A stretch of DNA of 64,000 nt from Ferruginibacter paludis (GCF_030409685.1 NZ_JAUFQJ010000013.1:124001-188000); one strand, 5' to 3'; shown: positions 1 to 9,650, counted from the stretch's first letter. The notes: generated by a model from the sequence alone, not told the origin. Numbers and translations are program-made.

Positions 1-546
1 AAAGATCGGGGCGGTCCGCTTTTCTTTGAACAGTACACTTACATGGGCATCGATCCAAATGAATTGAAAGACGATCACGGAACCGACTATGCAGAACAAA
101 CAAAAAATCATACACTCATTAACCGGGCCTATTGCATTGAAAATCCTAATCATTACAAAGGCTACAGTGCTCAATGCTGGGGTCTTACCGCGGGCGATAG
201 TTATAAAGGATATGTAGCACACAGTCCTGAAAATGACAAGGGGGTAATTCAACCAACAGCAGCCATTTCTTCTATGCCTTATACACCCAAAGAAAGTATG
301 GAAGCACTAAAATATTTTTATTATGAACTGGGAAGTAAAATCTGGGGACCATTTGGTTTTGCAGATGGCTTTAGCATTCATCACAACTGGTACGCAAAAA
401 GCCACTTAGCCATCGACCAGGGCCCAATCGTAGTGATGATAGAAAATTACAGAAGCGGATTGATATGGAATTTATTTATGAAAATTCCGGACGTACAAAT
501 TGGGCTAAAAAAATTGGGCTTTAAAAGTAAGTGGATAAAAGACTAA
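1..546 (+). CDS. Glycoamylase-domain protein, C-terminal part (5' end outside window)
   Basis: The frame is open from base 1 to a TAA at 544-546, so the gene begins upstream; about 181 residues are visible. The stretch GGPLFFEQYTYMGIDP followed by CWGLTAGD, PYTPKESMEALKYFY, GPFGFADGFS and a terminal IDQGPIVVMIENYRSG is the conserved core of the glycoamylase-like domain (PF10091), found in Bacteroidota secreted glucan hydrolases and in cyclic beta-glucan synthases. The family is thought to act on glucans; the exact substrate is unknown. It lies just upstream of a GH31 enzyme on the same strand, which supports a role in glycan breakdown. The stop codon sits inside the left arm of a strong hairpin (543-585). 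The call is firm at domain level; the full architecture cannot be seen. Confidence 0.85.
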   Translation, partial: KDRGGPLFFEQYTYMGIDPNELKDDHGTDYAEQTKNHTLINRAYCIENPNHYKGYSAQCWGLTAGDSYKGYVAHSPENDKGVIQPTAAISSMPYTPKESMEALKYFYYELGSKIWGPFGFADGFSIHHNWYAKSHLAIDQGPIVVMIENYRSGLIWNLFMKIPDVQIGLKKLGFKSKWIKD

Positions 547-585
547 CCGGGTGGGTCACCCCAAAAGGGTGGCTCACCCGGTTAG
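543..585 (+). terminator. Strong hairpin overlapping the stop codon of the glycoamylase gene
   Basis: A 19-bp stem (543-561 paired with 567-585) closes on a 5-nt loop CAAAA. Only two G-U wobbles interrupt it when read as RNA. The left arm contains the TAA of the upstream gene. There is no clear U-run after the right arm, so it may act as a terminator, as an mRNA 3'-end stabiliser, or as an attenuating structure in the leader of the GH31 gene, whose ATG is 30 bases further on. Confidence 0.6.
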
Positions 586-614
586 TCCGGGTAAATAAAA
601 TTAAGCATTCCAAC

Positions 615-3113
615 ATGCAGGCAGCAAAAATTAAAATGGTGGTATTGTGTTGCAGCGTAATTGCAATGGCCGCCAGGTGCAATGCCCAGCAAAAAACTAC
701 CGGAAAAATCATCTCCTATAAAAAAGTTATTGGTGGCATCGAAGGAAAAACTGCCAACACTGTTTTTGATATCCACGTGTATTCAGATCACATTATCCGC
801 GTCAGGATTTCAAAAAATAAAACGCTTAATAGTTTTTCTTACTCATTGGTCGATAATCAAATTCCACGAATTGAAAATTACTCAATCAAAGAAGAAGGCA
901 ATACTATTTTACTTTCAACCAATGCTATCAATGTAGAAATTGAAAAAGCACCATCCTTTTCCATAACATTTAAAAACAAAGCCGGCCGAGTCATCAACGA
1001 AGATGTAAAAGGCAGTTGCTTTGGCACCACCTTTTCAGGAGATAAAGTAACAGTCTATAAAAAATTGCAGGAGGGGGAGCGTTTTGTAGGCCTGGGTGAA
1101 GCGCTGGGCAATCTGGATAAAAGAGGCATGGGCATTACGCTGAACAACACTGACAATTACAAATATGGCGACACCCGCTTGCCCATGTACATAAGCGTTC
1201 CGTTTTATATAGGCATACATCATCAGGACGTATACGGCTTGTTTTACAACAACAGCTATAAAAGTTTTTTCAATTTCGCATCATCTACACCCAACTTCAG
1301 TTCGGTAAGTTTCGAAGGTGGTGACATGGATTATTTTTTTATGTACGATGAATCGCCCGCTAAAATCATTGAGCATTATACATCGCTGACGGGCCGCATG
1401 CAGTTGCCGCCAATATGGAGTCTGGGTTATCATCAAAGTCGTTGCACCTATTATCCGCAGGATAAAGTAGAATGGATTGCATCGACTTTCCGCAACAAAA
1501 AAATACCGTTGGATTGTATAGTACTGGATGCTGACTATCAGCAAGGCTATCAACCATTCCGCACCAATACCGAACGATTTCCTGATTTGCCGGGGTTGGC
1601 TGCCAGTCTTGCCAAACAACGTATCGAATTGACGGCATCGGTTTATCCAGGGGTAAAAATCGATAGCAGCTACGAGTCGTATACCGATGGATTAAAAAAA
1701 GATGTATTTATAAAATATGCGGATGGCAGTTTGTTTGAAACAGAAATCGCACCGCTTCGCTGCTACCTGCCCGACTACACCAACCCAAAAACAAGAAACT
1801 GGTGGAGCAGTAAAATGAAATGGATGGTGGCTAATGGCGTACATGGTTACTGGAATGACATGAATGAACCTGCAATTGCAGGCAGTTATCTGCCTGATAA
1901 TTTATTATTTGATTTTGATGGCAGAAAAGCCAATGCACCGGAAGCAAAAAATCTCTACGGTTTTCAAATGGCCCGAAGCAGTTATGAAGCGGGCCTGCAA
2001 AATGAAAAAGATCGCCGGCCATTTGTATTGACCCGTTCAGGATTCGCTGGTGTACAGCGCTACTCTGCTGTATGGAGTGGCGATAATACATCAAAGGATG
2101 AAGGATTGCTAAGCGGCGTTTTGCTCAATAGTCAGTTGGGTTTATCGGGCATTTCTTTTTGCGGCTATGATGTAGGCGGCTACATTGGTGATGCTTCAAA
2201 AGATTTGTATAAGCGATGGATAGAGGCAGGAGTGTTTTCACCTTTCTGCAGAAACCACCGTGAGTTTTTTGGCGCTGCAGGCGAGCCGTGGGCTTATGGG
2301 GAAGAAGCAGAAGCCATTTCAAAAACGTTCATTGGCTTTCGCTATCGCATGATGCCCTACATGTATTCAACTTTTTACGAAGCAAGCCAAACAGGTTTGC
2401 CCATTGCAAGAAGTCTTTGCATCAATTATCCGCACGATGATAAAGTGTACGGCAACAATTACCAGTACCAGTTTTTATTTGGCGATGCACTGATGGTGGT
2501 ACCACTTACCAGCCAGGATAAAATGAAAAAAATGTATCTGCCCAAAGGCGACTGGTTTAACTTTTACACGGATGAAAAGTTGACAGGGGAAAAAGAATGG
2601 TCGCAAGAAGTGCCGGTATACGAGCTGCCCATATTTGTAAAAGTATCTTCCATTATTCCATTGCAAAGCACGGTTCAATCCACCAAAGACAAGGCATCTG
2701 ACACACTGTACCTGCACATCTACAATGGCACAGCAAAAAACAGTTTTATGTTGTACGAAGATGCGGGAGATGGGTTTGGCTATCAACAGCAAGAGTATGC
2801 CAGGCGCCTCATTTCATTTGATCCGGAAAAGAAGCAACTGCAAATTGCAAAACAGGAGGGCAATTTTAATTCTGTCTTTAAAGAAATACAAATTGTATTG
2901 CATGGATTTGGTAATGCAGCCAATAAATTAAGTGTATATGCGCAACAATATACATTGTGGGAAACCCATACCAAAGTTTTGGACGGGCTCGAGAACATGG
3001 CAGACATTTATGACCCTGCTTTTTTTAAACAGCTGAGAAGCGCAGAAAAAATAGCTGCTCAACAGAATGTTATTTTGGATTACAAAAAGGAAGCAATTTT
3101 GCTGCAATGGTAA
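615..3113 (+). CDS. GH31 family alpha-glucosidase/xylosidase, secreted
   Basis: Glycoside hydrolase of family 31, which cleaves alpha-linked terminal glucose or xylose with retention. The nucleophile motif YWNDMNEP places Asp415, and the acid/base motif WSGDNTS places Asp490 (numbering from 615). An N-terminal beta-sandwich, the central TIM barrel with LDADYQQGYQPF and RNHREFFGAAGEPW, and a C-terminal beta domain are all present in about 832 residues, a usual length. An in-frame ATG exists at 531, but it would overlap the previous gene and put 28 extra residues ahead of a good signal peptide. The ATG at 615 gives a hydrophobic segment ending near CNAQ, a likely export signal, so it is preferred. 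Alpha-glucosidase, alpha-xylosidase or another GH31 specificity cannot be separated by eye. Confidence 0.92.
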   Translation: MQAAKIKMVVLCCSVIAMAARCNAQQKTTGKIISYKKVIGGIEGKTANTVFDIHVYSDHIIRVRISKNKTLNSFSYSLVDNQIPRIENYSIKEEGNTILLSTNAINVEIEKAPSFSITFKNKAGRVINEDVKGSCFGTTFSGDKVTVYKKLQEGERFVGLGEALGNLDKRGMGITLNNTDNYKYGDTRLPMYISVPFYIGIHHQDVYGLFYNNSYKSFFNFASSTPNFSSVSFEGGDMDYFFMYDESPAKIIEHYTSLTGRMQLPPIWSLGYHQSRCTYYPQDKVEWIASTFRNKKIPLDCIVLDADYQQGYQPFRTNTERFPDLPGLAASLAKQRIELTASVYPGVKIDSSYESYTDGLKKDVFIKYADGSLFETEIAPLRCYLPDYTNPKTRNWWSSKMKWMVANGVHGYWNDMNEPAIAGSYLPDNLLFDFDGRKANAPEAKNLYGFQMARSSYEAGLQNEKDRRPFVLTRSGFAGVQRYSAVWSGDNTSKDEGLLSGVLLNSQLGLSGISFCGYDVGGYIGDASKDLYKRWIEAGVFSPFCRNHREFFGAAGEPWAYGEEAEAISKTFIGFRYRMMPYMYSTFYEASQTGLPIARSLCINYPHDDKVYGNNYQYQFLFGDALMVVPLTSQDKMKKMYLPKGDWFNFYTDEKLTGEKEWSQEVPVYELPIFVKVSSIIPLQSTVQSTKDKASDTLYLHIYNGTAKNSFMLYEDAGDGFGYQQQEYARRLISFDPEKKQLQIAKQEGNFNSVFKEIQIVLHGFGNAANKLSVYAQQYTLWETHTKVLDGLENMADIYDPAFFKQLRSAEKIAAQQNVILDYKKEAILLQW

Positions 3114-3272
3114 TGAAGGTAATTTGTTTATAATAGTCTGAGAAGTAGCTATATAATAGTGCATCATATCAAACAAGCACAGTAACTTTACATCGGTTGC
3201 GAAAGACATTTTTCAGTAAACAATTTGTCGTTGCAATACAATAAATAACATGGCCATAAAATAACGATTATC

Positions 3273-3707
3273 ATGAAAAGCCTGTTTTCTCCAATCCCAT
3301 CCAACACCAAATCTATCATCGCCGTGCTTCGCATTATCATTGGTGCTATGATGATATACCATGGCGCAGAAGTTTTTAACCCGGTGCAAATGAAGGAATA
3401 CGCCCAGTGGGATATGTTTAAAAATTCAGGATCGCCGGCACTGATGCCTTACATCGGCAAATCAGCAGAATTTTTGTGCGGATTGTTATTGCTGCTTGGT
3501 TTATTCACGCGGATAAGCGCTTTAATGCTCATCATCAGCATGGCCTATATTACTTTTAAAATTGGCCACGGAAAATTCTGGTACGAAGATCAGCACCCAT
3601 TTATGTTTGTATTATTCGGACTTCTATTCTTCTTTACAGGCCCCGGCAAATGGAGTCTCGATCATGTTCTTTTTAAACCAAAAGCAAAATATACCACATA
3701 CAAATAA
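3273..3707 (+). CDS. DoxX family membrane protein
   Basis: A 144-residue protein with four predicted membrane helices. The opening RIIIGAMMIYHGAEVF, the central PYIGKSAEFLCGLLLLLGLFTRISAL and the terminal FVLFGLLFFFTGPGKWSLD are typical of the DoxX/TQO small subunit family (PF07681). Biochemical roles in this family vary and are mostly unknown. The stop is 2 bases before the start of the GH43 gene, so it is probably co-transcribed with GH43, the SGNH esterase and GH3. Its place at the head of a glycan-degradation operon is unusual and unexplained. Confidence 0.85.
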   Translation: MKSLFSPIPSNTKSIIAVLRIIIGAMMIYHGAEVFNPVQMKEYAQWDMFKNSGSPALMPYIGKSAEFLCGLLLLLGLFTRISALMLIISMAYITFKIGHGKFWYEDQHPFMFVLFGLLFFFTGPGKWSLDHVLFKPKAKYTTYK

Positions 3708-3709
3708 TT

Positions 3710-5503
3710 ATGTTACCAGCTTCAGTTTTTCAATTCAACATCGTTGCGGCGCTCCGTTCAAAAGTTGTACTACTATTAAGCATTGGCCTCCTGTTTGGCG
3801 CTTATAATTTACAGGCCCAGTACAAGCAACAAACCTATTGTAACCCCATCAATATAGATTACGGCTATACGCCCATTCCCAATTTCAGTGAATGGGGCCG
3901 GCATCGGGCTACGGCTGATCCGGTGATTGTTACTTACAAAGGCGATTATTATTTGTTCAGTACCAATCAATGGGGTTACTGGTGGAGCAGCGATATGCTA
4001 AACTGGAAATTCATTTCCAAAAAATTTCTACGCCCCTGGAACGGAGGCGTGTATGATGAATTGTGCGCTCCCGCTGTTGGCATCATCGGCGATACCATGA
4101 TTGTTTTTGGTTCAACCTATACCAGCAAATTCACCATCTGGATGAGTACCAATCCCAAAGCAAATGACTGGAAGCCACTCGTAGATTCTTTTGAAATGGG
4201 TGGTTGGGATCCCAGCTTTTTTACCGATGATGATGGAAAATTGTACATGTACAACGGAAGCAGTAACCGGTATCCCTTGTATGGCATTGAGCTTAACCGG
4301 CACACGTTGGCTCCTATTGCTTATCGCAAGGAAATGTATTTCCTGGAACAGGATCGTTATGGCTGGCAACGCTTTGGCGAAAACACCGACAATACTTTTC
4401 TGGATCCTTTTATTGAAGGTGCTACCATGAACAAGCACAATGGAAAATATTACCTGCAATACGGCGCACCCGGTACAGAGTTCAGCGGTTACGCCGACGG
4501 TGTAGTGGTAGGCGATAACCCGCTGGGGCCGTTTACACCCCAATCAGATCCGCTGAGTTACAAGCCTGGTGGCTTTTCCAGGGGAGCTGGCCATGGCGCT
4601 ACCTTTAAAGATGTCAACAACAATTACTGGCATGTGTCAACGTCTATCATTTGCGTAAAAAATACTTTTGAAAGAAGGATTGGCATCTGGCCTGCGCGCT
4701 TCGATAAAGATGATGTGATGTGGTGCAATGCGGCATTTGGAGATTATCCGCACTATTTGCCAGGTGCAACATCGCCAGGCGGAAGGCCAGAATGGATGTT
4801 GCTGAATTATAAAAAGCCTGTTGTGGTTTCCTCTACTTTAGCCAGCTATTATGCAAACAATGCAGTGGATGAAAGCATAAGAACCTACTGGAGCGCTGCT
4901 ACCAGCAATAAAGGTGAGTTTATTCAAAGTGACCTCGGCAATTTGTCAACCGTTAAAGCAATACAAATTAATTATGCTGACCAGGATGTGGACAGTTCCT
5001 TCCTGGGAAAGTCACTCGGCGTATTTCATCAATACAAATTATACTATTCACTGGATGGTAAAAAGTGGAACATACTAAAAGATAAAAGCAATAATAAAAC
5101 AGATGTGCCGCATGACTATATCGAGCTAGAACAACCGGTAGAAGCAAGGTTTATTAAGCTGGAAAACATCCACATGCCCACAGGCAAATTTGCGATCAGC
5201 GGCTTGCGTGTTTTTGGCAATGGACACGGAGCAAAGCCATCTGCCGTGCAAAATTTTATTGTGCTGCGCACAGAAAAAGACAAGCGTAGTGCCTATATAA
5301 AATGGAGACCTGTTGACAATGCGTTTGCTTATAATATTTATTATGGCACTAACCCGGATAAATTGTACACATGTATTATGGTGCACGATAACAATGAATA
5401 TTGGTTAAAAACAATGGACAACCAGAAACCCTATTATTTCAGCATAGAAGCCATTAATGAAAACGGCGTTTCTCAAAAAAGCACGCCGATTAAATCAGAG
5501 TAA
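3710..5503 (+). CDS. GH43 family glycosidase with C-terminal discoidin-like and Fn3-like domains
   Basis: A 597-residue exported enzyme. A hydrophobic stretch at about residues 17-36 ending in LQAQ is the signal region. The five-bladed beta-propeller of family 43 follows, with the catalytic base Asp70 (ATADPVIV), the pKa-modulating Asp167 (GGWDPSFF) and the acid Glu236 (FIEGATM). From about residue 360, an F5/8 type C (discoidin) fold is suggested by NNAVDESIRTYWSAATSN and IQSDLGNLSTVKAIQINY. The last ~85 residues look like a fibronectin type III module. GH43 enzymes act mainly on arabinan, arabinoxylan or xylan side chains. The gene lies 2 bases from both neighbours, which indicates one transcript. 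A different start inside the first 16 residues is possible. Confidence 0.87.
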   Translation: MLPASVFQFNIVAALRSKVVLLLSIGLLFGAYNLQAQYKQQTYCNPINIDYGYTPIPNFSEWGRHRATADPVIVTYKGDYYLFSTNQWGYWWSSDMLNWKFISKKFLRPWNGGVYDELCAPAVGIIGDTMIVFGSTYTSKFTIWMSTNPKANDWKPLVDSFEMGGWDPSFFTDDDGKLYMYNGSSNRYPLYGIELNRHTLAPIAYRKEMYFLEQDRYGWQRFGENTDNTFLDPFIEGATMNKHNGKYYLQYGAPGTEFSGYADGVVVGDNPLGPFTPQSDPLSYKPGGFSRGAGHGATFKDVNNNYWHVSTSIICVKNTFERRIGIWPARFDKDDVMWCNAAFGDYPHYLPGATSPGGRPEWMLLNYKKPVVVSSTLASYYANNAVDESIRTYWSAATSNKGEFIQSDLGNLSTVKAIQINYADQDVDSSFLGKSLGVFHQYKLYYSLDGKKWNILKDKSNNKTDVPHDYIELEQPVEARFIKLENIHMPTGKFAISGLRVFGNGHGAKPSAVQNFIVLRTEKDKRSAYIKWRPVDNAFAYNIYYGTNPDKLYTCIMVHDNNEYWLKTMDNQKPYYFSIEAINENGVSQKSTPIKSE

Positions 5504-5505
5504 TT

Positions 5506-6171
5506 ATGAAAAATCAATTAATATTCCTTGCATATATTTTGCTGACGGCCGTGATGCCTGTAAAGGCCCAAACAGAGCCATTCTACAATGATATTCAGTC
5601 CTTCAAAGAACAGGACAGTACAGCATTTCCACCGAAGCATGCCATACTTTTTGTTGGCAGTTCTTCCTTTACGAAATGGAAAGATGTGCAAAGTTATTTT
5701 CCTGATTATCCCATTGTTAACCGGGGCTTTGGCGGGTCTTCGTTACCGGATGTAATACATTTTGCCAATGATATCATTATCCCTTATCTGCCTAAACAGA
5801 TAGTAATTTATTGCGGCGAAAATGACCTGGCTGGTTCGGATACCACCGTAAACGGAAAAGTAGTTTTTAACAGATTTAAGCAACTATTTACCCTGATAAG
5901 GCAGCAGCTGCCAACGGTATCCATAGCCTATGTTTCAATGAAGCCAAGCCCTAGCCGAAAACACTTGTGGCCAAAAATGACAGCTGGCAATACGTTGATT
6001 AAAAAATTCCTGGCCAAACAAAAGAAAACGGCCTTTATTGACGTATACCATAAAATGTTTAATGCCGATGGCACTGTTATGAACGATATTTTTTTGGAAG
6101 ATAATTTACACATGAACGCAAAAGGCTATGCCATTTGGCAAAAAGCGATTGCGCCTTTTTTACTGAAATAA
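5506..6171 (+). CDS. SGNH/GDSL-type hydrolase, secreted
   Basis: A 221-residue protein with a signal peptide (about residues 1-22, ending VKAQ). SGNH blocks visible are FVGSSSF (catalytic serine at residue 52 or 53, in place of the usual GDS), the glycine block NRGFGGSS, the asparagine block YCGENDLAG, and the final DNLHMNAKGY carrying the catalytic Asp and His. The family comprises lipases and carbohydrate esterases. Between GH43 and GH3 genes, removal of acetyl or similar ester groups from a polysaccharide is the likely job, but this is an inference from context. The start codon lies 2 bases after the GH43 stop. Confidence 0.85.
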   Translation: MKNQLIFLAYILLTAVMPVKAQTEPFYNDIQSFKEQDSTAFPPKHAILFVGSSSFTKWKDVQSYFPDYPIVNRGFGGSSLPDVIHFANDIIIPYLPKQIVIYCGENDLAGSDTTVNGKVVFNRFKQLFTLIRQQLPTVSIAYVSMKPSPSRKHLWPKMTAGNTLIKKFLAKQKKTAFIDVYHKMFNADGTVMNDIFLEDNLHMNAKGYAIWQKAIAPFLLK

Positions 6172-6184
6172 TAAAACCAACAAC

Positions 6185-8473
6185 ATGAAATTGCTTACAA
6201 AAGTCCTGGCAGTAGTACTGTTTTCTATTTCGCTGCAGGCAGCAGCACAAAATAGTGATGCTGTTAAAATGAAAACCTTCATTGATGTACTCATGAAAAA
6301 AATGACCCTGGACGAAAAACTGGGCCAATTAAACTTACCCGGTGCGGGTGATATTGTTACCGGCCAGGCATCCAATTCTGATATTGGTAAAAAAATACGG
6401 GAAGGAAAAGTGGGAGGTCTTTTCAACATTAAATCGGTCGCTAAAATTAAGGCGGTACAAAAAGTAGCGGTCGAAGAAAGCCGCTTAAAAATTCCGATGA
6501 TTTTTGGTATGGATGTCATTCACGGTTACCAGACAACCTTTCCCATTCCGTTAGGCATGTCGTGTATCTGGGATATGAACCTGGTGGAAAAAGCAGCCCG
6601 CGTTGCAGCCACAGAAGCCAGTGCCGATGGTATTTGCTGGACCTTTAGCCCGATGGTGGATATCAGCCGTGATCCACGCTGGGGAAGGATTTCAGAAGGT
6701 AACGGGGAAGACGCTTACCTCGGATCGAGAATTGCTGCGGCAATGGTTAAAGGTTACCAGGGAAATGATCTTTCTAAGAACAATACCATTATGTCGTGCG
6801 TTAAACACTATGCTATGTATGGTGCTGCTGAGGCCGGCCGCGATTACAATACAACAGACATGAGCAGGGTGAGAATGTACAACGAATACCTGCCACCATA
6901 CAAGGCAGCTGTAGATGCCGGCGTTGGAAGTGTGATGGCCTCTTTTAATGAAGTAGATGGTATACCAGCTACCGCCAATAAATTTTTAATGACCGATGTA
7001 TTGCGCAACCAGTGGGGGTTTAAAGGATTTGTGGTAACAGATTATACCGGCATCAATGAGATGGAAGCGCATGGCATAGGTGATCTTCAACAGGTTTCGG
7101 CACTGGCTTTAAAAGCAGGTGTTGATATGGATATGGTCGGCGAAGGTTTTTTGACTACTTTAAAAAAATCACTGGAAGAAAAGAAGGTGACACAACAGCA
7201 GATAGATGTAGCATGCCGGTTGGTACTGGAAGCAAAATATAAATTAGGCTTGTTTGAAGACCCATACAAATATTGCAACGAGCAGCGTGCCGCCACAGAA
7301 ATATTTACACCAGCCAACAGAAAAGTGGCAAGGGAAATTGCGGGCGAAAGCTTTGTGTTGCTGAAAAATAATGGAGGATTATTACCCCTTAAAAAAAGTG
7401 CAACCATTGCATTGATTGGCCCATTGGCAGATGCGAAGGAAAACATGCCCGGCACCTGGAGCGTGGCTACTGATTTCTCTACACCAATATCTGTGTTACA
7501 AGGATTGAAAAGTGCAGTAGGTAACCAGGGGAAAGTTTTATATGCTAAAGGATCTAATCTCGATGCAGATAGCATGATTGAAGAGCGGGGTACCATGTTT
7601 GGTAAATCGTTGCACAGAGACAGGCGGCCAAAGGAAGTTATCCTGAAGGAAGCACTTGATATTGCCAGCCAGGCAGATGTTGTTGTTGCTGCTGTAGGTG
7701 AGTCATCAGAAATGAGTGGCGAGTCTGCCAGCCGGTCGGACATTGGTATTCCAAAATTACAACAGGAATTACTGGAAGCTTTATTGAAAACCGGCAAGCC
7801 TGTTGTGCTTGTATTGTTTGCCGGAAGACCCTTAACCTTAACATGGGAGAACGAGCATGTGCCTGCTATTTTAGATGTGTGGTTCAGTGGAACAGAAGCA
7901 GGAGATGCAATTGCCGATGTCTTGTTCGGAGACGTAAATCCATCCGGAAAATTGAGTACAACTTTTCCCCAGAATATTGGCCAGGTGCCTTTGTATTATA
8001 ACCATAAAAATACCGGTCGCCCCTTGCCTGAAGGGCAGTGGTTTCAAAAATTCCGCTCTAATTACCTGGATGTATCCAACGATCCATTGTATCCATTCGG
8101 CTACGGTTTAAGTTATACCAGTTTTTCCTACAGCGATATTACTTTAAGCAGCAAAACAATAAAGGGAAACCAATCCATTACGGCAACCGTAACGGTGACC
8201 AATGCCGGTAACAGGGCCGGCAAGGAAGTAGTGCAATTGTACACCCGCGATTTGGTGGGGTCTATCACCCGGCCGGTAAAAGAATTAAAAGGTTTTCAAA
8301 AAATTACATTGGCTGCGGGTGAATCAAAAAAAGTGACTTTTACCATTAGCAACGCTGATCTTAAATTTTACAACAGCGATTTGAAATATGTTGCCGAGCC
8401 AGGCGATTTTAAATTATTTATTGGTGGCAACAGCAGGGATGTAAAAGAAGCTGATTTTAAATATCAGTTGTAA
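6185..8473 (+). CDS. bglX: GH3 beta-glucosidase, BglX type
   Basis: A 762-residue exoglycosidase that removes terminal beta-linked glucose or xylose. A signal peptide occupies about residues 1-22. The TIM barrel carries MDVIHGY, FSPMVDISRDPRWGR, SCVKHYAMYGAAEAGRDYN and the nucleophile Asp286 in VVTDYTGINEM. An alpha/beta sandwich domain follows (AVGESSEMSGESASRS, PAILDVWFSGTEAG, DVNPSGKLSTTFP). The C-terminus is the usual fibronectin-III-like domain (YPFGYGLSYTSF). Length and order match BglX. It is the last gene of the DoxX-GH43-SGNH-GH3 run and is followed by a strong terminator. The second GH3 in this window (41254) is only distantly similar. Confidence 0.93.
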   Translation: MKLLTKVLAVVLFSISLQAAAQNSDAVKMKTFIDVLMKKMTLDEKLGQLNLPGAGDIVTGQASNSDIGKKIREGKVGGLFNIKSVAKIKAVQKVAVEESRLKIPMIFGMDVIHGYQTTFPIPLGMSCIWDMNLVEKAARVAATEASADGICWTFSPMVDISRDPRWGRISEGNGEDAYLGSRIAAAMVKGYQGNDLSKNNTIMSCVKHYAMYGAAEAGRDYNTTDMSRVRMYNEYLPPYKAAVDAGVGSVMASFNEVDGIPATANKFLMTDVLRNQWGFKGFVVTDYTGINEMEAHGIGDLQQVSALALKAGVDMDMVGEGFLTTLKKSLEEKKVTQQQIDVACRLVLEAKYKLGLFEDPYKYCNEQRAATEIFTPANRKVAREIAGESFVLLKNNGGLLPLKKSATIALIGPLADAKENMPGTWSVATDFSTPISVLQGLKSAVGNQGKVLYAKGSNLDADSMIEERGTMFGKSLHRDRRPKEVILKEALDIASQADVVVAAVGESSEMSGESASRSDIGIPKLQQELLEALLKTGKPVVLVLFAGRPLTLTWENEHVPAILDVWFSGTEAGDAIADVLFGDVNPSGKLSTTFPQNIGQVPLYYNHKNTGRPLPEGQWFQKFRSNYLDVSNDPLYPFGYGLSYTSFSYSDITLSSKTIKGNQSITATVTVTNAGNRAGKEVVQLYTRDLVGSITRPVKELKGFQKITLAAGESKKVTFTISNADLKFYNSDLKYVAEPGDFKLFIGGNSRDVKEADFKYQL

Positions 8474-8494
8474 ATACGCATTTAATATTATTTT

Positions 8495-8530
8495 ATAACA
8501 CAGGCCGGCTGATTAGCTGGCCTGTGTTAT
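8495..8530. terminator. Bidirectional terminator hairpin between GH3 and the acyltransferase
   Basis: ATAACACAGGCC (8495-8506) pairs perfectly with GGCCTGTGTTAT (8519-8530), with an inner GCT/AGC extension. It lies between convergent genes, with A/T-rich flanks on the 5' side, and can serve both. Confidence 0.8.
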
Positions 8531-8562
8531 GCGACAAGGCATGATACTGTTCTTTTATGAGT

Positions 8563-9528
8563 TTAATCTATCTGTCTGTTCAGCTGCATACAACACCAGC
8601 CACAAACTGGCAATGCAGCTGCAATAACAATTGCCCGGTAGTCACCTAAAAAAAATTGAGCAACCAGCGCCCAGAATAAAATTAAAAAGGGATAAAAGAT
8701 CAGCAATGCGCCTACGATGATTGAATCAAAATGGCCTGACAGGGCAGCCTTTTTTTCAATCAATTTTTTCAGGATAAAATAAAATGGCCAGTGTAAAACT
8801 AAACCGGCAAATCCGGGCAAAAGCAACAAAGCCGTTTTGATTTTGCTGAACTTTATCCGGAAGGTGGTCTGTTTTTTTTGACGATCAGTGGAATCAATTT
8901 CATACACCCTTTGTTGCAACTGCTGCTGTATGGCGCCCGTGATATTGTTGAGTTGCCGGCCATTTTCACCGTCCGTATTTTTCATTATGTCTGATCCGAT
9001 GCAGTCGCCGATATTAACATGCACATTTTTTCCGAACAAGAAGAAGCTATTATAATTAAGGCCAATTGGCAGTATTTTTAAAGGAATATTTTGCTGCCAG
9101 GCTGTAAGTGCAAGCCTGGCAGTTCCTTTTTTCAACGGACGCAAATGCCATTCATTTTCCGACCTGCCTTCTGTAAAAATCAAAACAATACCATTATTCT
9201 TAAACAGCTCAATGCAAGCCGAAAAAGTAGAGTAATTTTCCTCCAGGTTTTCTACGCCTTCACTCACCCTGTATACAGGCAACATTTTCAAAGAACGCAA
9301 AAAGACGCTGATCAATTTTCCTTTAAAAGCATCACCCCGGGCCAGCGAATAAACCGGCTCGTCAAATAAAGTGCAGAGAATAATAGCGTCTAAAAATGAG
9401 TTGGGATGGTTTACCGCAAGCAATAGCGGGCCCTTATTTTTCAGCAAAGCTTTCTGGTTAATTTTGATATCCCGGCAGTAAAATTTAATAGCAACTCTTG
9501 CTACTTTTTTTACGATTTGGTAAAACAT
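8563..9528 (-). CDS. PlsC-like 1-acyl-sn-glycerol-3-phosphate acyltransferase
   Basis: A 321-residue membrane-associated acyltransferase. The catalytic block is NHPNSFLDAIIL (His and Asp, separated by five residues rather than the more usual four), followed by ARGDAFKG, the phosphate-binding FTEGRSENEWHLRPLKKGTAR and LKILPIGLNY. About 90 C-terminal residues hold two or three hydrophobic helices. The family transfers an acyl chain to lysophosphatidate or related lipids during membrane lipid synthesis. Bacteroidota often have several paralogues, some of which acylate ornithine or glycine lipids, so the precise acceptor is open. It is a single-gene unit convergent with the GH3 gene. Confidence 0.85.
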   Translation of the reverse strand: MFYQIVKKVARVAIKFYCRDIKINQKALLKNKGPLLLAVNHPNSFLDAIILCTLFDEPVYSLARGDAFKGKLISVFLRSLKMLPVYRVSEGVENLEENYSTFSACIELFKNNGIVLIFTEGRSENEWHLRPLKKGTARLALTAWQQNIPLKILPIGLNYNSFFLFGKNVHVNIGDCIGSDIMKNTDGENGRQLNNITGAIQQQLQQRVYEIDSTDRQKKQTTFRIKFSKIKTALLLLPGFAGLVLHWPFYFILKKLIEKKAALSGHFDSIIVGALLIFYPFLILFWALVAQFFLGDYRAIVIAAALPVCGWCCMQLNRQID

Positions 9529-9650
9529 CCTTTAATGATAAGGGAATTAGAAATTGAGTGAATAAAAAGTAACAGTTTTTTGTAAGTATCCAAATATTTG
9601 CCATCTAAATAATGAAGCTTTGGCACCGAAAAAAATATATTGGACTATGT

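Noticed and set aside
7087..7797. 236-residue minus-strand frame inside the GH3 gene
   Set aside because: Antisense of a clear bglX-type gene, Ser/Ala-rich composition of a shadow frame, no domain.
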